Origin: JABDBL01 sp963845445
GTDB taxonomy: Bacteria; Cyanobacteriota; Vampirovibrionia; Obscuribacterales; Obscuribacteraceae
NCBI GenBank assembly: GCA_963845445.1
Contig: CAWJSE010000002.1
Location: 1,054,001-1,118,000 of the forward strand
DNA length: 64,000 nt
Direction of reading: 5' to 3'
In this document: piece after piece, positions 52,701 through 60,478 of the stretch
Position numbering within the stretch: the stretch's first letter is position 1
Layout of the letters: every line of letters starts with the position of its first letter
The notes under the pieces: model-generated
Database searches by the model: none
What the model saw: only the letters and a program-made list of their open reading frames with translations
What the model was told of the DNA's origin: nothing
Translations under genes and position numbers: made by a program

Positions 52701-53090
52701 AACAGAAAGGATACCACCGCATCTGATGCAGCTGCCTGGTTCTGCCGCTTGCTGACAGAGCGACTAATTGGACAACCGGACATAGATTTAGCATATTGCC
52801 TAGCAGCTCATTTAATTAAAGATCAACAACTTTCTACAGATGCTCAATTAGTTTTACTCTACAAAGTTCGTACAGCTTTAGAAAACGAAAAGAATAGTGC
52901 AGAAGCAGCACAAGCAGAAGCGGCCGCTCAGCCAGTCAAACAAGAACAAGCAGCTAACTCAGCACAAAATGAAAGCGAAGCACAAACAACTAACTCTTCT
53001 CAAAATGAAAGCGAAGAACAGTTCTCGCCTGAAGAAACCATTCCTCCAGACAATGCTCCACAAACAGAAGAGTCTGATATCGAAAATTAA
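49725..53090 (+). CDS. HerA-like hexameric ATPase with Cys-rich C-terminal region
   Basis: The 1121-residue protein has an N-terminal domain of unknown type (1-370) and a HerA/FtsK-type ATPase: Walker A VCGVTGGGKTN (about 415-425), FMVIEPAKSEYRHMM, Walker B HVMLIEEAHRLL (about 656-667) and GQGFIIADQIPNKLAPEALK with NLKIMHRIVAEDDRDSMGGA. After the ATPase are two triple-cysteine motifs, CRYCLHRC (about 816-823) and CGPCTSKC (about 962-969), plausible metal or iron-sulfur sites. The tail is Gln/Glu/Ala-rich. It is cytosolic with no membrane segment. HerA ATPases act in DNA processing and in several anti-phage systems; the companion membrane ATPase suggests a translocation complex. Confidence 0.8.
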   Translation: MTADNSSNRNIWEEKIADLRRHDLDMLENQPVDAAQIVSWPVPGLTFVRVDGILRSWDIEREKQQSSQPPQQNQDPNQLPKRMYLMEDAITGLHAQKSNVAFLVLGSKTGVNYYLGASSSAAPDAENNGKVASAAAYGTLKSILHSVYNGVDIYPEPFSADNIKNMIATRDSYIGVVTGFPALKSTAGDTIDSEQIERLANGLRGHDFGLLVLAVPIPKHLVTAEEFLVVDQIQKAQENEDPEKKRRIKYYLELEDAYLKHLQLGSAVGAWQVGTYFFAPDKAVFSRLQSLIQATYVDETSKPTPVRTLEVKGLKPHLEQFGLLRTERDDAKFHKLYSWRFLAPLNSRLLSALIHLPKREMPGFRIKRTAEFSLADIPPRDPNRVIAIGNILDRGDDTGNLYNVDIDALQKHTIVCGVTGGGKTNTCFYLLGQLWRYNIPFMVIEPAKSEYRHMMLMSESFKGVGQAFSLGDETVSPFRLNPFEIMRGVKVQTHLDALKSVFNASFEMWAPMPQVLEKALNFIYSVRGWDLVQNKNHRLPPGINPGDPDCPSEIYPTMKDLYEVIEPITESYGYSERIGPDIQAALKARIGSLLIGGKGQMLNTRRSIPPEILFGRPTVVELKMVSEDAEKAFLMGMLLVFLYEYRESLGPKEALQHVMLIEEAHRLLKNVPTAQSGESANPAGKAVEFFTNMLAEIRAYGQGFIIADQIPNKLAPEALKNTNLKIMHRIVAEDDRDSMGGAMNLDDIQKRHVTALGQGRAIVYAEKMEQPFHLAIMYDKSREVPPPDSPEESDEIVRQAMKGLNVVETFDKHLGCRYCLHRCDSKILDTATLVADDPLFRQVYNQYILSTVKDLTELVKFRGHIIHQIQRVIGGRARTGNITGIAWCVLTQATERYFERKGEENYWDYKEVQEQHLRWLDLLKPAFQPSEVNRRLDIEILKKWRDEFLELHKRDMGPLPTCGPCTSKCFYRFEVSELVRDPKVKSDFNASINRKDTTASDAAAWFCRLLTERLIGQPDIDLAYCLAAHLIKDQQLSTDAQLVLLYKVRTALENEKNSAEAAQAEAAAQPVKQEQAANSAQNESEAQTTNSSQNESEEQFSPEETIPPDNAPQTEESDIEN

Positions 53091-53190
53091 GCATTAAGAA
53101 TAATCCTTTTTAATATCGTGCTCACATTTAGTTCACAAAGGCTCTTTAACATACTGTCTACCGAGAAAATTCACATACTTGGAGGCTTTT

Positions 53191-54267
53191 ATGTCTGACG
53201 CACCAGATAAAACTGAACCAATTCAAGCACAACAAGGCTTGCAAGAACAGGCTGCTCAAATAATGAGTAGCCCACCAGACCGTCAGGTCACAGCTGGCCC
53301 AAGCAGTCATAAATTGAACAACAACTCGACCCTGGAATCTAAAGGTATTAAACACCCTCCCAGCTCTAGTCATAGCACAGTGTCACTTAATCCTATAGGA
53401 GAAAGAGACATACAGTCAAACAGATGGCAAGACTCCGCGCATCCTCTTTTAGAACCTAATGAAGGAGCAATAGACTTTCTTGATTTTGATGATGGAGAAC
53501 TAGGTACTGGTGGGTTAGAAACGGTTGCAGAAGAAAGAGCACTGCAAAATAATAGATTTAATAACAATTCGACATTGGAAAGCAAAGAACACCCTTTCAC
53601 CCCCGCGCACAGCATGGTGTCAATTAATCCTTTAGGAGAAAGAGAAATACAGTCAAACGAATGGCACGACTCCGCACATTCTCTTTTAGAACCTAAGGAA
53701 GGAAAAATAGATTCTCTTGGTCCTATTGATGAAGAGCTAGGCACTTGTGGGTTGGACACAGTTGTAGAAGAAAGAGCACTTTACGGACCACCCGGTCATA
53801 GCCAAACGGCAGTTAATCCTGTCGAAGATCCAGATGCATCTAAACTTTCGAGAAAGTCATTATCTTTCGTAGATGCACTTAACCAAGAACTAGGACGTTC
53901 CCTTCTTCCTGATAGTGAACAGGACCAAATTGGTACTTGTGGTTTGGATTCAGTTGCAGAAGAAAGAGCACTTTACGGACCACCCGGTCATAGCCAAACG
54001 GCAGTTAATCCTGTCGAAGATCCAGATGCATCTAAACTTTCGAGAAAGTCATTATCTTTCGTAGATGCACTTAACCAAGAACTAGGACGTTCCCTTCTTC
54101 CTGATAGTGAACAGGACCAAATTGGTACTTGTGGTTTGGATTCAGTTGCAGAAGAAAGAGCACTTTACGGACCACCCGGTCATAGCCAAACGGCAGTTAA
54201 TGATCCTATCCAGAAAATTGATGAAGTCATTGCAAGGGAATTGAGGAAGTTGCTGAAGGGTGACTAA
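53191..54267 (+). CDS. Tandem-repeat acidic protein of unknown function
   Basis: From ATG 53191, preceded by TTGGAGGC, the 358-residue product is soluble, acidic and repetitive. The first half has two diverged units of about 80 residues (NNNSTLESK..., RDIQSNRWQDSAHPLLEPNE, ELGTGGLETVAEERAL). The second half has nearly identical 64-residue units (ERALYGPPGHSQTAVNPVED, KLSRKSLSFVDALNQELGRS, DQIGTCGLDSVAEERA). There is no signal peptide, and each later unit carries one Cys. It lies 100 bp after the HerA-like gene on the same strand. No family is recognised. Confidence 0.6.
   Translation: MSDAPDKTEPIQAQQGLQEQAAQIMSSPPDRQVTAGPSSHKLNNNSTLESKGIKHPPSSSHSTVSLNPIGERDIQSNRWQDSAHPLLEPNEGAIDFLDFDDGELGTGGLETVAEERALQNNRFNNNSTLESKEHPFTPAHSMVSINPLGEREIQSNEWHDSAHSLLEPKEGKIDSLGPIDEELGTCGLDTVVEERALYGPPGHSQTAVNPVEDPDASKLSRKSLSFVDALNQELGRSLLPDSEQDQIGTCGLDSVAEERALYGPPGHSQTAVNPVEDPDASKLSRKSLSFVDALNQELGRSLLPDSEQDQIGTCGLDSVAEERALYGPPGHSQTAVNDPIQKIDEVIARELRKLLKGD
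53767..54204 (+). repeat. 192-bp direct repeat within the acidic repeat protein
   Basis: Units start at 53767, 53959 and 54151 (the last partial), exactly 192 bp = 64 codons apart. The first two are near-identical at DNA level, including third positions, so the duplication is recent. Copy number is likely to vary between strains. Confidence 0.9.
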
Positions 54268-54351
54268 CCAATTAGTTTTTATTCTGTAAATAAGCCTGAT
54301 TTCGCTCTTTAATCCATGTGACTTGGTGTCGTTAACTCCACTCAGCTAGAG

Positions 54352-57300
54352 TTAAACACTTCCTAAAACTTCTTTTGCAATTGCTTTACGAGGACTGTGC
54401 GCCCTTGTTATAGCAGCTTGAGACGCTCTATACGCAGCTATTTCTTCTTCGCCAGGGATTTGCAATAACATCCCTCGGGTTAGCATAACAGTAGGTACAC
54501 CTTTATAATCCATCTGTGGAGGCAGATCGTTGCAAATAGCCAAAAGCTTCCACAAAGAAACATCATTTAATGCCGGATGCTTTAGAGCTATAGAACGTAA
54601 AGTGTCGCCCAGTCGCACCGTAATTAGCTGTCTTCCGGTTTCGGGATCATATTTTGACGACTTTGATGGATTTAAAGGACCCAACAAGCGTTCTACATTG
54701 TTTCGACGGTCTTCCATTCCTTTCATATATTGTTGATCAAAATGCCATTGGGCACCAATAGCATGCGGCTGATCAACGCCGCTTGGGACGGCGGAACGGA
54801 AATTGATGATTTCTTCATTTGAAGGTAAATATAGAACCGCTCCTTCAAGTAGTTTGACTTTTTGCCAATCAATAGTTGCTCCCTGCACTAAATTTTTCTG
54901 GTTAATCAAATAGAGCAAGAGTCCTAGTTTTCTATCGTGAAAAACTTTGATAGCTATACATTCAAGAGTGTCCCCCTTCTGTACAATATAGATTTTGGCT
55001 GATTGTGACTGTTTCTGCTTTTTATGTTTATTTAAATCGTTAACCAGTGTAATGAGTTGACCGATAAGACCATCAGTTCTTGCCGGCAACTTGGGCCCTA
55101 CTTTGCCAGGTTCTAAGCTTGGCTGCCTTTGCCCATTTTGGTTCTGATCTTGCCACCCATTAAAAATTTGATCCAGCCGGTGCTGCAAGGCATTATCTGG
55201 TTGAATATTTCCCTTAGCAGCATCAGACCAAGGATCATTCAAGTCCGGTCTCTGTTGATTTATTGGATCTTCCTTTTCAGTATGCTGTTCAGCACCATGG
55301 TGGTTTACTCCAGAATGATGACGCTCTGCGGCGGAAACCAATTGATCGTGATTTGGCAATTCATCTTGATATTGGCCCATATTTGGCGAATTATTCACCG
55401 GTGGCGGATCATATGTATTCTGGCTGGGAGGTGATGAATAGACATGTGGATTGGCACCAGGGTCCGAGGCTAAATATTGCGTTGGATTATAATAGGATGT
55501 AGACAACGGATTGCCGTTGTCTGGCAGTACTTGACCGTTTAACGGTCCATTGACCGAATGGCTTTGGGCAATCAAAGTAGATTGCGAATTAGAACCAGTC
55601 TCTTGAGCACCCCCTGCTAAACCATTACCTCCCTGGCTAACAATACCATTTGGTACATGTTCATAAGAGCCAGCACTACTGGCTTCAGTAAATGGCAGTT
55701 GTGTAGGATTAAGCATATTTGAAGAAATAGCGGATTCATGACCAATGATAGACACCCCTGCTATTTGATTTTCGATAAAAGCTACCTGTCCACTATTAGC
55801 ATTGACAAAAGATAATGGTTCGGAAGTTATTTGATCCCCTAATGTCACTTCATTAACAACATTATTTTGATTGCCGAAGATAGCTTCATTAATAATATTG
55901 TTTTCATTGCCTAAGATAGCTTCATTAACAACGTTATTGACACTGGCAATATTAGAGTTATGAATAAAGGGATCGCCCCTTAAAACTGCCGGCTGTCCTA
56001 TCGGCGCCCACAAATTGGCTAGTGGTCCAATAGAGTTACCTAGTTCAGACATTAAATTAGACAAGAATCTAACCGGTCTCTCATCATAGACAGATTCCAG
56101 AGTATAAGGCACATTTGCGTAACCACCAGGAAGACTACCACCAGAGAAGCCATTATTTTGATTCGGTATCCATTGTCCCGGACAGTTCGGATCAATACCT
56201 TGCACACCACGATGCCCATCCACACGGCCAGGTGCAACATTATTTTGATTAGGCAACCCTTGTCCTGAAGGACAATTCGGATCAGAACCTTGCCCACCAT
56301 TATGTCCACTCACACTGCCAGGACCTTGCACACCGCAATTGACTGGAGTGCTTGCGCCCATTATTTGTCCCGGCAATTGCCCTACTTGATTATTGCCAGC
56401 ATTCGCAGCGGTTTGATTATTCTGGACGTTTGCTTGGGTGCCAGTATTTAAAGGAGGTGACTGAGTTGGATCATTATTTTGGCCCCCTGAACTCTGAACC
56501 TGACCATTAGGGTCTTTTCCATTAGGATCATGCCCTTGGGGATCCTTGCCATACCCGGCAGGATTTTGTCCATGTCCATTTGGATCACTGCCTAAGGGAT
56601 CTTTCCCTTGCCCTGCAGGATCTTGCCCACCACTATTAGGATCTTTGCTTTGGCTTGGATCATTTCCTTTTCCTAAAGGATCATTGCTTAAGCTGCTTGT
56701 TCCGTGTCCAGTACTTGAACTATTACCGTGAGCGGTCGGACCGTTGCTGTGTTGACCATTATGACCAGAAGGGTCTTTCTGTCCATGCTTGCCAGCACCA
56801 TGATTGGTACCACTATGGGTTGGATCGGTATGGCTTGCGGTGTTATGGCTTGACCCTGTCGAGTTTGTGTGAGCTCCATTTTGGGGCTCACTGACTTTCG
56901 GTTCTTCTATTTTCTCTCCGCTATGGCTTGTATGACCGATGTTAGAGTGTACAACGTGCGACACCCCATTATGAACAACGTGAGCTATATTAGACTCTGG
57001 AGAAGAAGGAGAAGCTTGACGGCCAAAGTCCGTTTGCTGATTAGCTACTGAATTTCTATTTGCTGATTGATCTATCTGATTGAGACCTGCGATGGCGCCC
57101 TGTTGATCCATATTATTATGATATGCTTGGGCGCGATCGACTGTTTTGTCAAGCTCCGCTTCGCGATCGTGAGCGTGATCATCTGTCACCCGACTCCTAT
57201 CATCATTGTCTGCTTTTGATTGAGCCCTTCCACCAGCGCGAGAGCTGTCTTCTTCACGATCTGGCTGCTGGCCCAGGTTATTTCCCTTCTCGCTTCGAGC

Positions 57301-58806
57301 AGATGGTTGCTGGACTGATTTATCTTCCTCTTCAGTTTTTGCGGCTGACTGCTGGGCTGATTTACTTCCTTCTTCAGTTTTTGCGGCTGTCTGCTGCACT
57401 GGCTTATCTGTCTTTTCAGTCTTTGCCTCTGGCTGCAGACTTGGCTTATCTGTCTTTTCAGTTTTTGCTTCTAGCTGCGGACTCGGCTTATCTGTCTTTT
57501 CAGTTTTTGCTTCTAGCTGCGGACTCGGCTTATCCGTCTTTTCAGTCTTTGCCTCTGGCTGCAGACTCGGCTTATCTGTCTTTTCAGTTTTTGCTTCTGG
57601 CTGCAGACTCGGCTTATCTGTCTTTGCAGTCTTTGCTTCCAGCTGCGAATTCGGCTTATCTGTCTTTTCAGTTTTTGCTTCTGGCTGCGAATTCGGCTTA
57701 TCTGTCTTTGCATTCTTTGCTTCCGGCTGCGAATTCGGCTTATCTGTCTTTTCAGTCTTTGCTTCCGGCTGCGAATTCGGCTTATCTGTCTTTTCAGTCT
57801 TTGCCTCTGGCTGCGAACTTGCTCTATCTGTCTTGTCAGTCTTTACCGTGGACTTTGCAGATTCACTACCTGCCTCTTTAGCATCTTTTGTACCACGCTG
57901 TTCGATTCCACCGCGTTCAGTACCGGTTCCACTGCGACGTTCTATGCCACGATGTCCAGCTTCCGTTTTTACGGAATGTGGTTCTGCTGTTTCTTTTGTC
58001 TTGGGTTGTGCAGTCTCGCCCTTTGTAGGACGCTGTCCTGCTGTTTCCTTTGTCTTGGGTTGTGCAGTCTCGCTCTTTGTAGGACGCTGTCCTATTGTCT
58101 CTTTTGTCTTCGGTTGCCCAGTCTCGCTCTTTGTAGGATGCTGTCCTGCTGTCTCTTTTGTCTTCGGTTGCCCAGTCTCGCTCTTTGTAGGATGCTGTCC
58201 TGCTATCTCTTTTGTCTTCGGTTGCCCAGTCTCGCTCTTTGTAGGACGCTGTCCTACTGTCTCTTTTGTCTTCGGTTGCCCAGTCTCGCCTTTTGCAAGA
58301 CGCTGAGTGGCTGCCACACCAACCTCAGGCTTGCCTATTCGATTCCCAGTATTATTTCCTAATCTCAGCTGGTCTTGTCCTGATGCCGGTCTTCCATTAC
58401 TTTGCTGATCTGTCGATGTTCCTCGGCCAGCCTGCGCATTGCTATGGTTAGAACTCAAAGCTATCTCCCCTTCTTCTACATTTCCATCTAGGTCTCCGGC
58501 CCTCTGAGCAGCATTACCGTGCCTTTGGCTCGAGTGCTCAGGTGCTTGGGAAGCTGACGCTCTTTGTTCACCTCGTGCTTGAGAAAGATTGCCATCTATA
58601 ATCGGTGGTGCACCAATTTGTTTTGCAGCTATTGCTTCTCCAGCTGCCCCTTTTGCAGTGGTATCAGCTTGCAAAAATTTGGCGCCTTCTGGGCTTACAG
58701 TTGCTAAACTAGCTTGCTGTTGAACCTTTGGGGAAAGAACCTCTCCCGGCTTTGTCTGCTCAACGCGTGCTGAATTTGCTTCTAGATTAGGTGGGGGTTG
58801 TGACAT
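54352..58806 (-). CDS. Giant low-complexity protein with two C-terminal LysM domains
   Basis: The 1484-residue protein lacks a signal peptide or membrane helix. Residues 1-170 are Gln/Ala/Gly-rich. About 170-290 hold six copies of an 18-residue unit (KSETGQPKTKETAGQRPT). About 320-500 hold eleven clear and three worn copies of a 14-residue unit (KTEKTDKPNSQPEA). A Gly/His/Asn/Pro-rich region follows (QGKDPLGSDPNGHGQNPAG). Two LysM domains end it: IYIVQKGDTLECIAIKVFHD and ITVRLGDTLRSIALKHPALN. LysM binds peptidoglycan-type glycans; the rest is probably a disordered spacer. It is convergent with the acidic repeat protein (84 bp apart). Confidence 0.75.
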   Translation of the reverse strand: MSQPPPNLEANSARVEQTKPGEVLSPKVQQQASLATVSPEGAKFLQADTTAKGAAGEAIAAKQIGAPPIIDGNLSQARGEQRASASQAPEHSSQRHGNAAQRAGDLDGNVEEGEIALSSNHSNAQAGRGTSTDQQSNGRPASGQDQLRLGNNTGNRIGKPEVGVAATQRLAKGETGQPKTKETVGQRPTKSETGQPKTKEIAGQHPTKSETGQPKTKETAGQHPTKSETGQPKTKETIGQRPTKSETAQPKTKETAGQRPTKGETAQPKTKETAEPHSVKTEAGHRGIERRSGTGTERGGIEQRGTKDAKEAGSESAKSTVKTDKTDRASSQPEAKTEKTDKPNSQPEAKTEKTDKPNSQPEAKNAKTDKPNSQPEAKTEKTDKPNSQLEAKTAKTDKPSLQPEAKTEKTDKPSLQPEAKTEKTDKPSPQLEAKTEKTDKPSPQLEAKTEKTDKPSLQPEAKTEKTDKPVQQTAAKTEEGSKSAQQSAAKTEEEDKSVQQPSARSEKGNNLGQQPDREEDSSRAGGRAQSKADNDDRSRVTDDHAHDREAELDKTVDRAQAYHNNMDQQGAIAGLNQIDQSANRNSVANQQTDFGRQASPSSPESNIAHVVHNGVSHVVHSNIGHTSHSGEKIEEPKVSEPQNGAHTNSTGSSHNTASHTDPTHSGTNHGAGKHGQKDPSGHNGQHSNGPTAHGNSSSTGHGTSSLSNDPLGKGNDPSQSKDPNSGGQDPAGQGKDPLGSDPNGHGQNPAGYGKDPQGHDPNGKDPNGQVQSSGGQNNDPTQSPPLNTGTQANVQNNQTAANAGNNQVGQLPGQIMGASTPVNCGVQGPGSVSGHNGGQGSDPNCPSGQGLPNQNNVAPGRVDGHRGVQGIDPNCPGQWIPNQNNGFSGGSLPGGYANVPYTLESVYDERPVRFLSNLMSELGNSIGPLANLWAPIGQPAVLRGDPFIHNSNIASVNNVVNEAILGNENNIINEAIFGNQNNVVNEVTLGDQITSEPLSFVNANSGQVAFIENQIAGVSIIGHESAISSNMLNPTQLPFTEASSAGSYEHVPNGIVSQGGNGLAGGAQETGSNSQSTLIAQSHSVNGPLNGQVLPDNGNPLSTSYYNPTQYLASDPGANPHVYSSPPSQNTYDPPPVNNSPNMGQYQDELPNHDQLVSAAERHHSGVNHHGAEQHTEKEDPINQQRPDLNDPWSDAAKGNIQPDNALQHRLDQIFNGWQDQNQNGQRQPSLEPGKVGPKLPARTDGLIGQLITLVNDLNKHKKQKQSQSAKIYIVQKGDTLECIAIKVFHDRKLGLLLYLINQKNLVQGATIDWQKVKLLEGAVLYLPSNEEIINFRSAVPSGVDQPHAIGAQWHFDQQYMKGMEDRRNNVERLLGPLNPSKSSKYDPETGRQLITVRLGDTLRSIALKHPALNDVSLWKLLAICNDLPPQMDYKGVPTVMLTRGMLLQIPGEEEIAAYRASQAAITRAHSPRKAIAKEVLGSV
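55851..55955 (-). repeat. 36-bp repeat in the LysM giant gene
   Basis: Three units encode NNVVNEAILGNE, NNIINEAIFGNQ and NNVVNEVTLGDQ. The period is 12 codons, and alternate V/I positions differ, so the repeat is older than the two arrays upstream. Confidence 0.75.
57370..57842 (-). repeat. 42-bp repeat array in the LysM giant gene
   Basis: About eleven near-identical units and some worn ones encode KTEKTDKPNSQPEA with P/S/L variants at positions 9-12. DNA identity between units is high. The array has low T and A on the coding strand and creates long spurious reading frames on the other strand. Confidence 0.85.
57985..58310 (-). repeat. 54-bp repeat array in the LysM giant gene
   Basis: Six units of 18 codons encode KSETGQPKTKETAGQRPT with small changes (QRPT/QHPT, ETGQ/ETAQ). 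Near-identity at DNA level suggests recent expansion by slippage or unequal recombination. Confidence 0.85.
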
Positions 58807-58994
58807 AACTCATATTCAAACCTGTTGTGAGCAGGCAATTAAATTGGCCTTTTTTAGTAAATTCAGAGATTATAAGAAGCAGCTGAATCAATGGATTTGG
58901 TGTGCTTATCGTACGCCTGGGAAAGAGCTAATACTGTTATCCAGATAACACTTTTTGGCAAAAAGGCTGTTTGGAGAATAAAAACAAGCAGTTT

Positions 58995-60032
58995 TTACCA
59001 TCCTTCGCCGATCGGCATTTCGAGACTCTCTAAAATTTTCGAAGGTCCTATCACTTGATTTAATTTTTCAATGACTTCCGGCAACATTATTCTTGCCATA
59101 CATTCACCAGATTGGCCTGGTCTGGAGAGATTGCAGAATTTGAGCCCTGCACATTCACATTTTTCACTTTGATCAATAATCCATTCTTGGCAACCGTATG
59201 GCCCGCTGCGCTTTGGATCTGTAGCACCATATAAGCCTATAACTGGAGTACCTACAGCTACAGCTAAATGAGCAGGACCTGTATCTCCCGACACTACTGC
59301 TTTACACCCATTTAGAATTGCCGCCGTTTCAGATAGCGAAAGTTTGCCAACTAAGTTTATGCATCCGCCGAAATTTTCTAATTCTAGTTTTTCGACCAGC
59401 TCTAATTCATCTCTTCCACCAATCAAAACCGGTAAACAATCTTGTCTGTCCAATAAGTGAGACAACAAATATTTCCAACCATCAACCATCCAGGCTCTAT
59501 GCGGTCTAACTTTACCGACGCCAGGCACCAGTCCCACAAGCAATTGTCCCTTTTTGTCTCCCAATATATCTAATAGCACCTCTTCTGCTAATGCTTCAGG
59601 AAATATCGTAGGAAATAAAGGCTCAGGCATTTCTTCACAAAGAACACCTATTGTTTCTAAAAAATTTTGCACTGCGTGCATTTTGTTGGGAACAGACGGC
59701 GATTCTTTCTTATAAGCAACGATACGCAAATTCCCTGGAGCAAAAGCTGACATAAACATGCCCTTTCTTGAGTTGGACAAATCGACGAATAAATCACATC
59801 CGCTCGACCAAAATGTTTTTAGCATGTCTATAAGTCCCGGCTTATCGTAATCGATATACTCATCGATATACGGACATAGACCAACTAGCAATTCACGCAG
59901 AGAAGTATGACCCCAAAAAGTGACGCGCGCACCGGGATAATTTTGCTTTAACGCCTTGGCCACAGGTGTAGCAAGCATGACGTCGCCTATGGCGGCTGGC
60001 TGAAAAATCAAAATGTTAGCAAAAACTGTCAT
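58995..60032 (-). CDS. Family 9 glycosyltransferase (ADP-heptose:LPS heptosyltransferase-like)
   Basis: The 345-residue GT-B protein begins ILIFQPAAIGDVMLATPVAK, the GT9 N-terminal motif with the conserved G-D/L. Its donor domain has GLVPGVGKVRPHRAWMVDGW, VLIGGRDELELVEKL, INLVGKLSLSETAAILNGCK and AVVSGDTGPAHLAVAVGTPV followed by IGLYGATDPKRSGPYG. These are the usual LPS inner-core heptosyltransferase signatures, suggesting an LPS-bearing diderm envelope. The exact sugar is not defined. Confidence 0.88.
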   Translation of the reverse strand: MTVFANILIFQPAAIGDVMLATPVAKALKQNYPGARVTFWGHTSLRELLVGLCPYIDEYIDYDKPGLIDMLKTFWSSGCDLFVDLSNSRKGMFMSAFAPGNLRIVAYKKESPSVPNKMHAVQNFLETIGVLCEEMPEPLFPTIFPEALAEEVLLDILGDKKGQLLVGLVPGVGKVRPHRAWMVDGWKYLLSHLLDRQDCLPVLIGGRDELELVEKLELENFGGCINLVGKLSLSETAAILNGCKAVVSGDTGPAHLAVAVGTPVIGLYGATDPKRSGPYGCQEWIIDQSEKCECAGLKFCNLSRPGQSGECMARIMLPEVIEKLNQVIGPSKILESLEMPIGEGW

Positions 60033-60086
60033 ATAGGCTACAGTAGACTAGACTTATTTGGGACTTGCTTTATCATAGAGAACGTT

Positions 60087-60392
60087 ATGCGTGATGACTC
60101 TTATTATGTTTTAGGTTGGCCTCAACCATCTGGGAAAGTAGCTGTTCTCTGCCGATCGCGTGGCGTGAACCCCGGGCCGGCATATTGCTGGACAAGGCGA
60201 GAAGCAATTCAATTGCGCACTCGCTTGGCTAATGATAAACGAGGAGAACAGAATCCGGCTTCCCGACGAATTATTTGTCAATTATTAGTTTATAAATATC
60301 TCTTATCCGACCCGTTGCCTTGGCGACCAGGGGACTTGTGGGTATACGCTGAGCCAAGAGATCTTGAAGCTGTCGAAGTCCACGCATATTAA
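60087..60392 (+). CDS. Small conserved-looking protein of unknown function, 101 aa
   Basis: The protein is soluble with a balanced charge. Visible segments are SYYVLGWPQPSGKVAVLCRS, YCWTRREAIQLRTRLANDKR and the Trp/Pro-rich PLPWRPGDLWVYAEPRDLEA. There are three cysteines but no recognisable motif. It is divergent from the GT9 gene (54 bp) and 86 bp before the phosphate transporter. I do not recognise the family. Confidence 0.5.
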   Translation: MRDDSYYVLGWPQPSGKVAVLCRSRGVNPGPAYCWTRREAIQLRTRLANDKRGEQNPASRRIICQLLVYKYLLSDPLPWRPGDLWVYAEPRDLEAVEVHAY

Positions 60393-60478
60393 TATTAGAT
60401 ATCTCACAGAACTGGCTTTCTTAACCTCGTGTTAACCATTTCCACGTTTTCATTAGGTTAGTAGCGCGCTGGACATAT

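Noticed and set aside
46540..53090. Integrative conjugative element
   Set aside because: Only coupling-protein-like and HerA-like ATPases are present; no relaxase, VirB4, integrase or att-like direct repeats flank the genes.
54352..58451. Long plus-strand frames opposite the LysM giant gene, such as 57123-57881 and 57833-58306
   Set aside because: They are antisense products of the 42- and 54-bp repeats; their Leu/Ser/Tyr repeats mirror the repeat units and there is no ribosome binding site.
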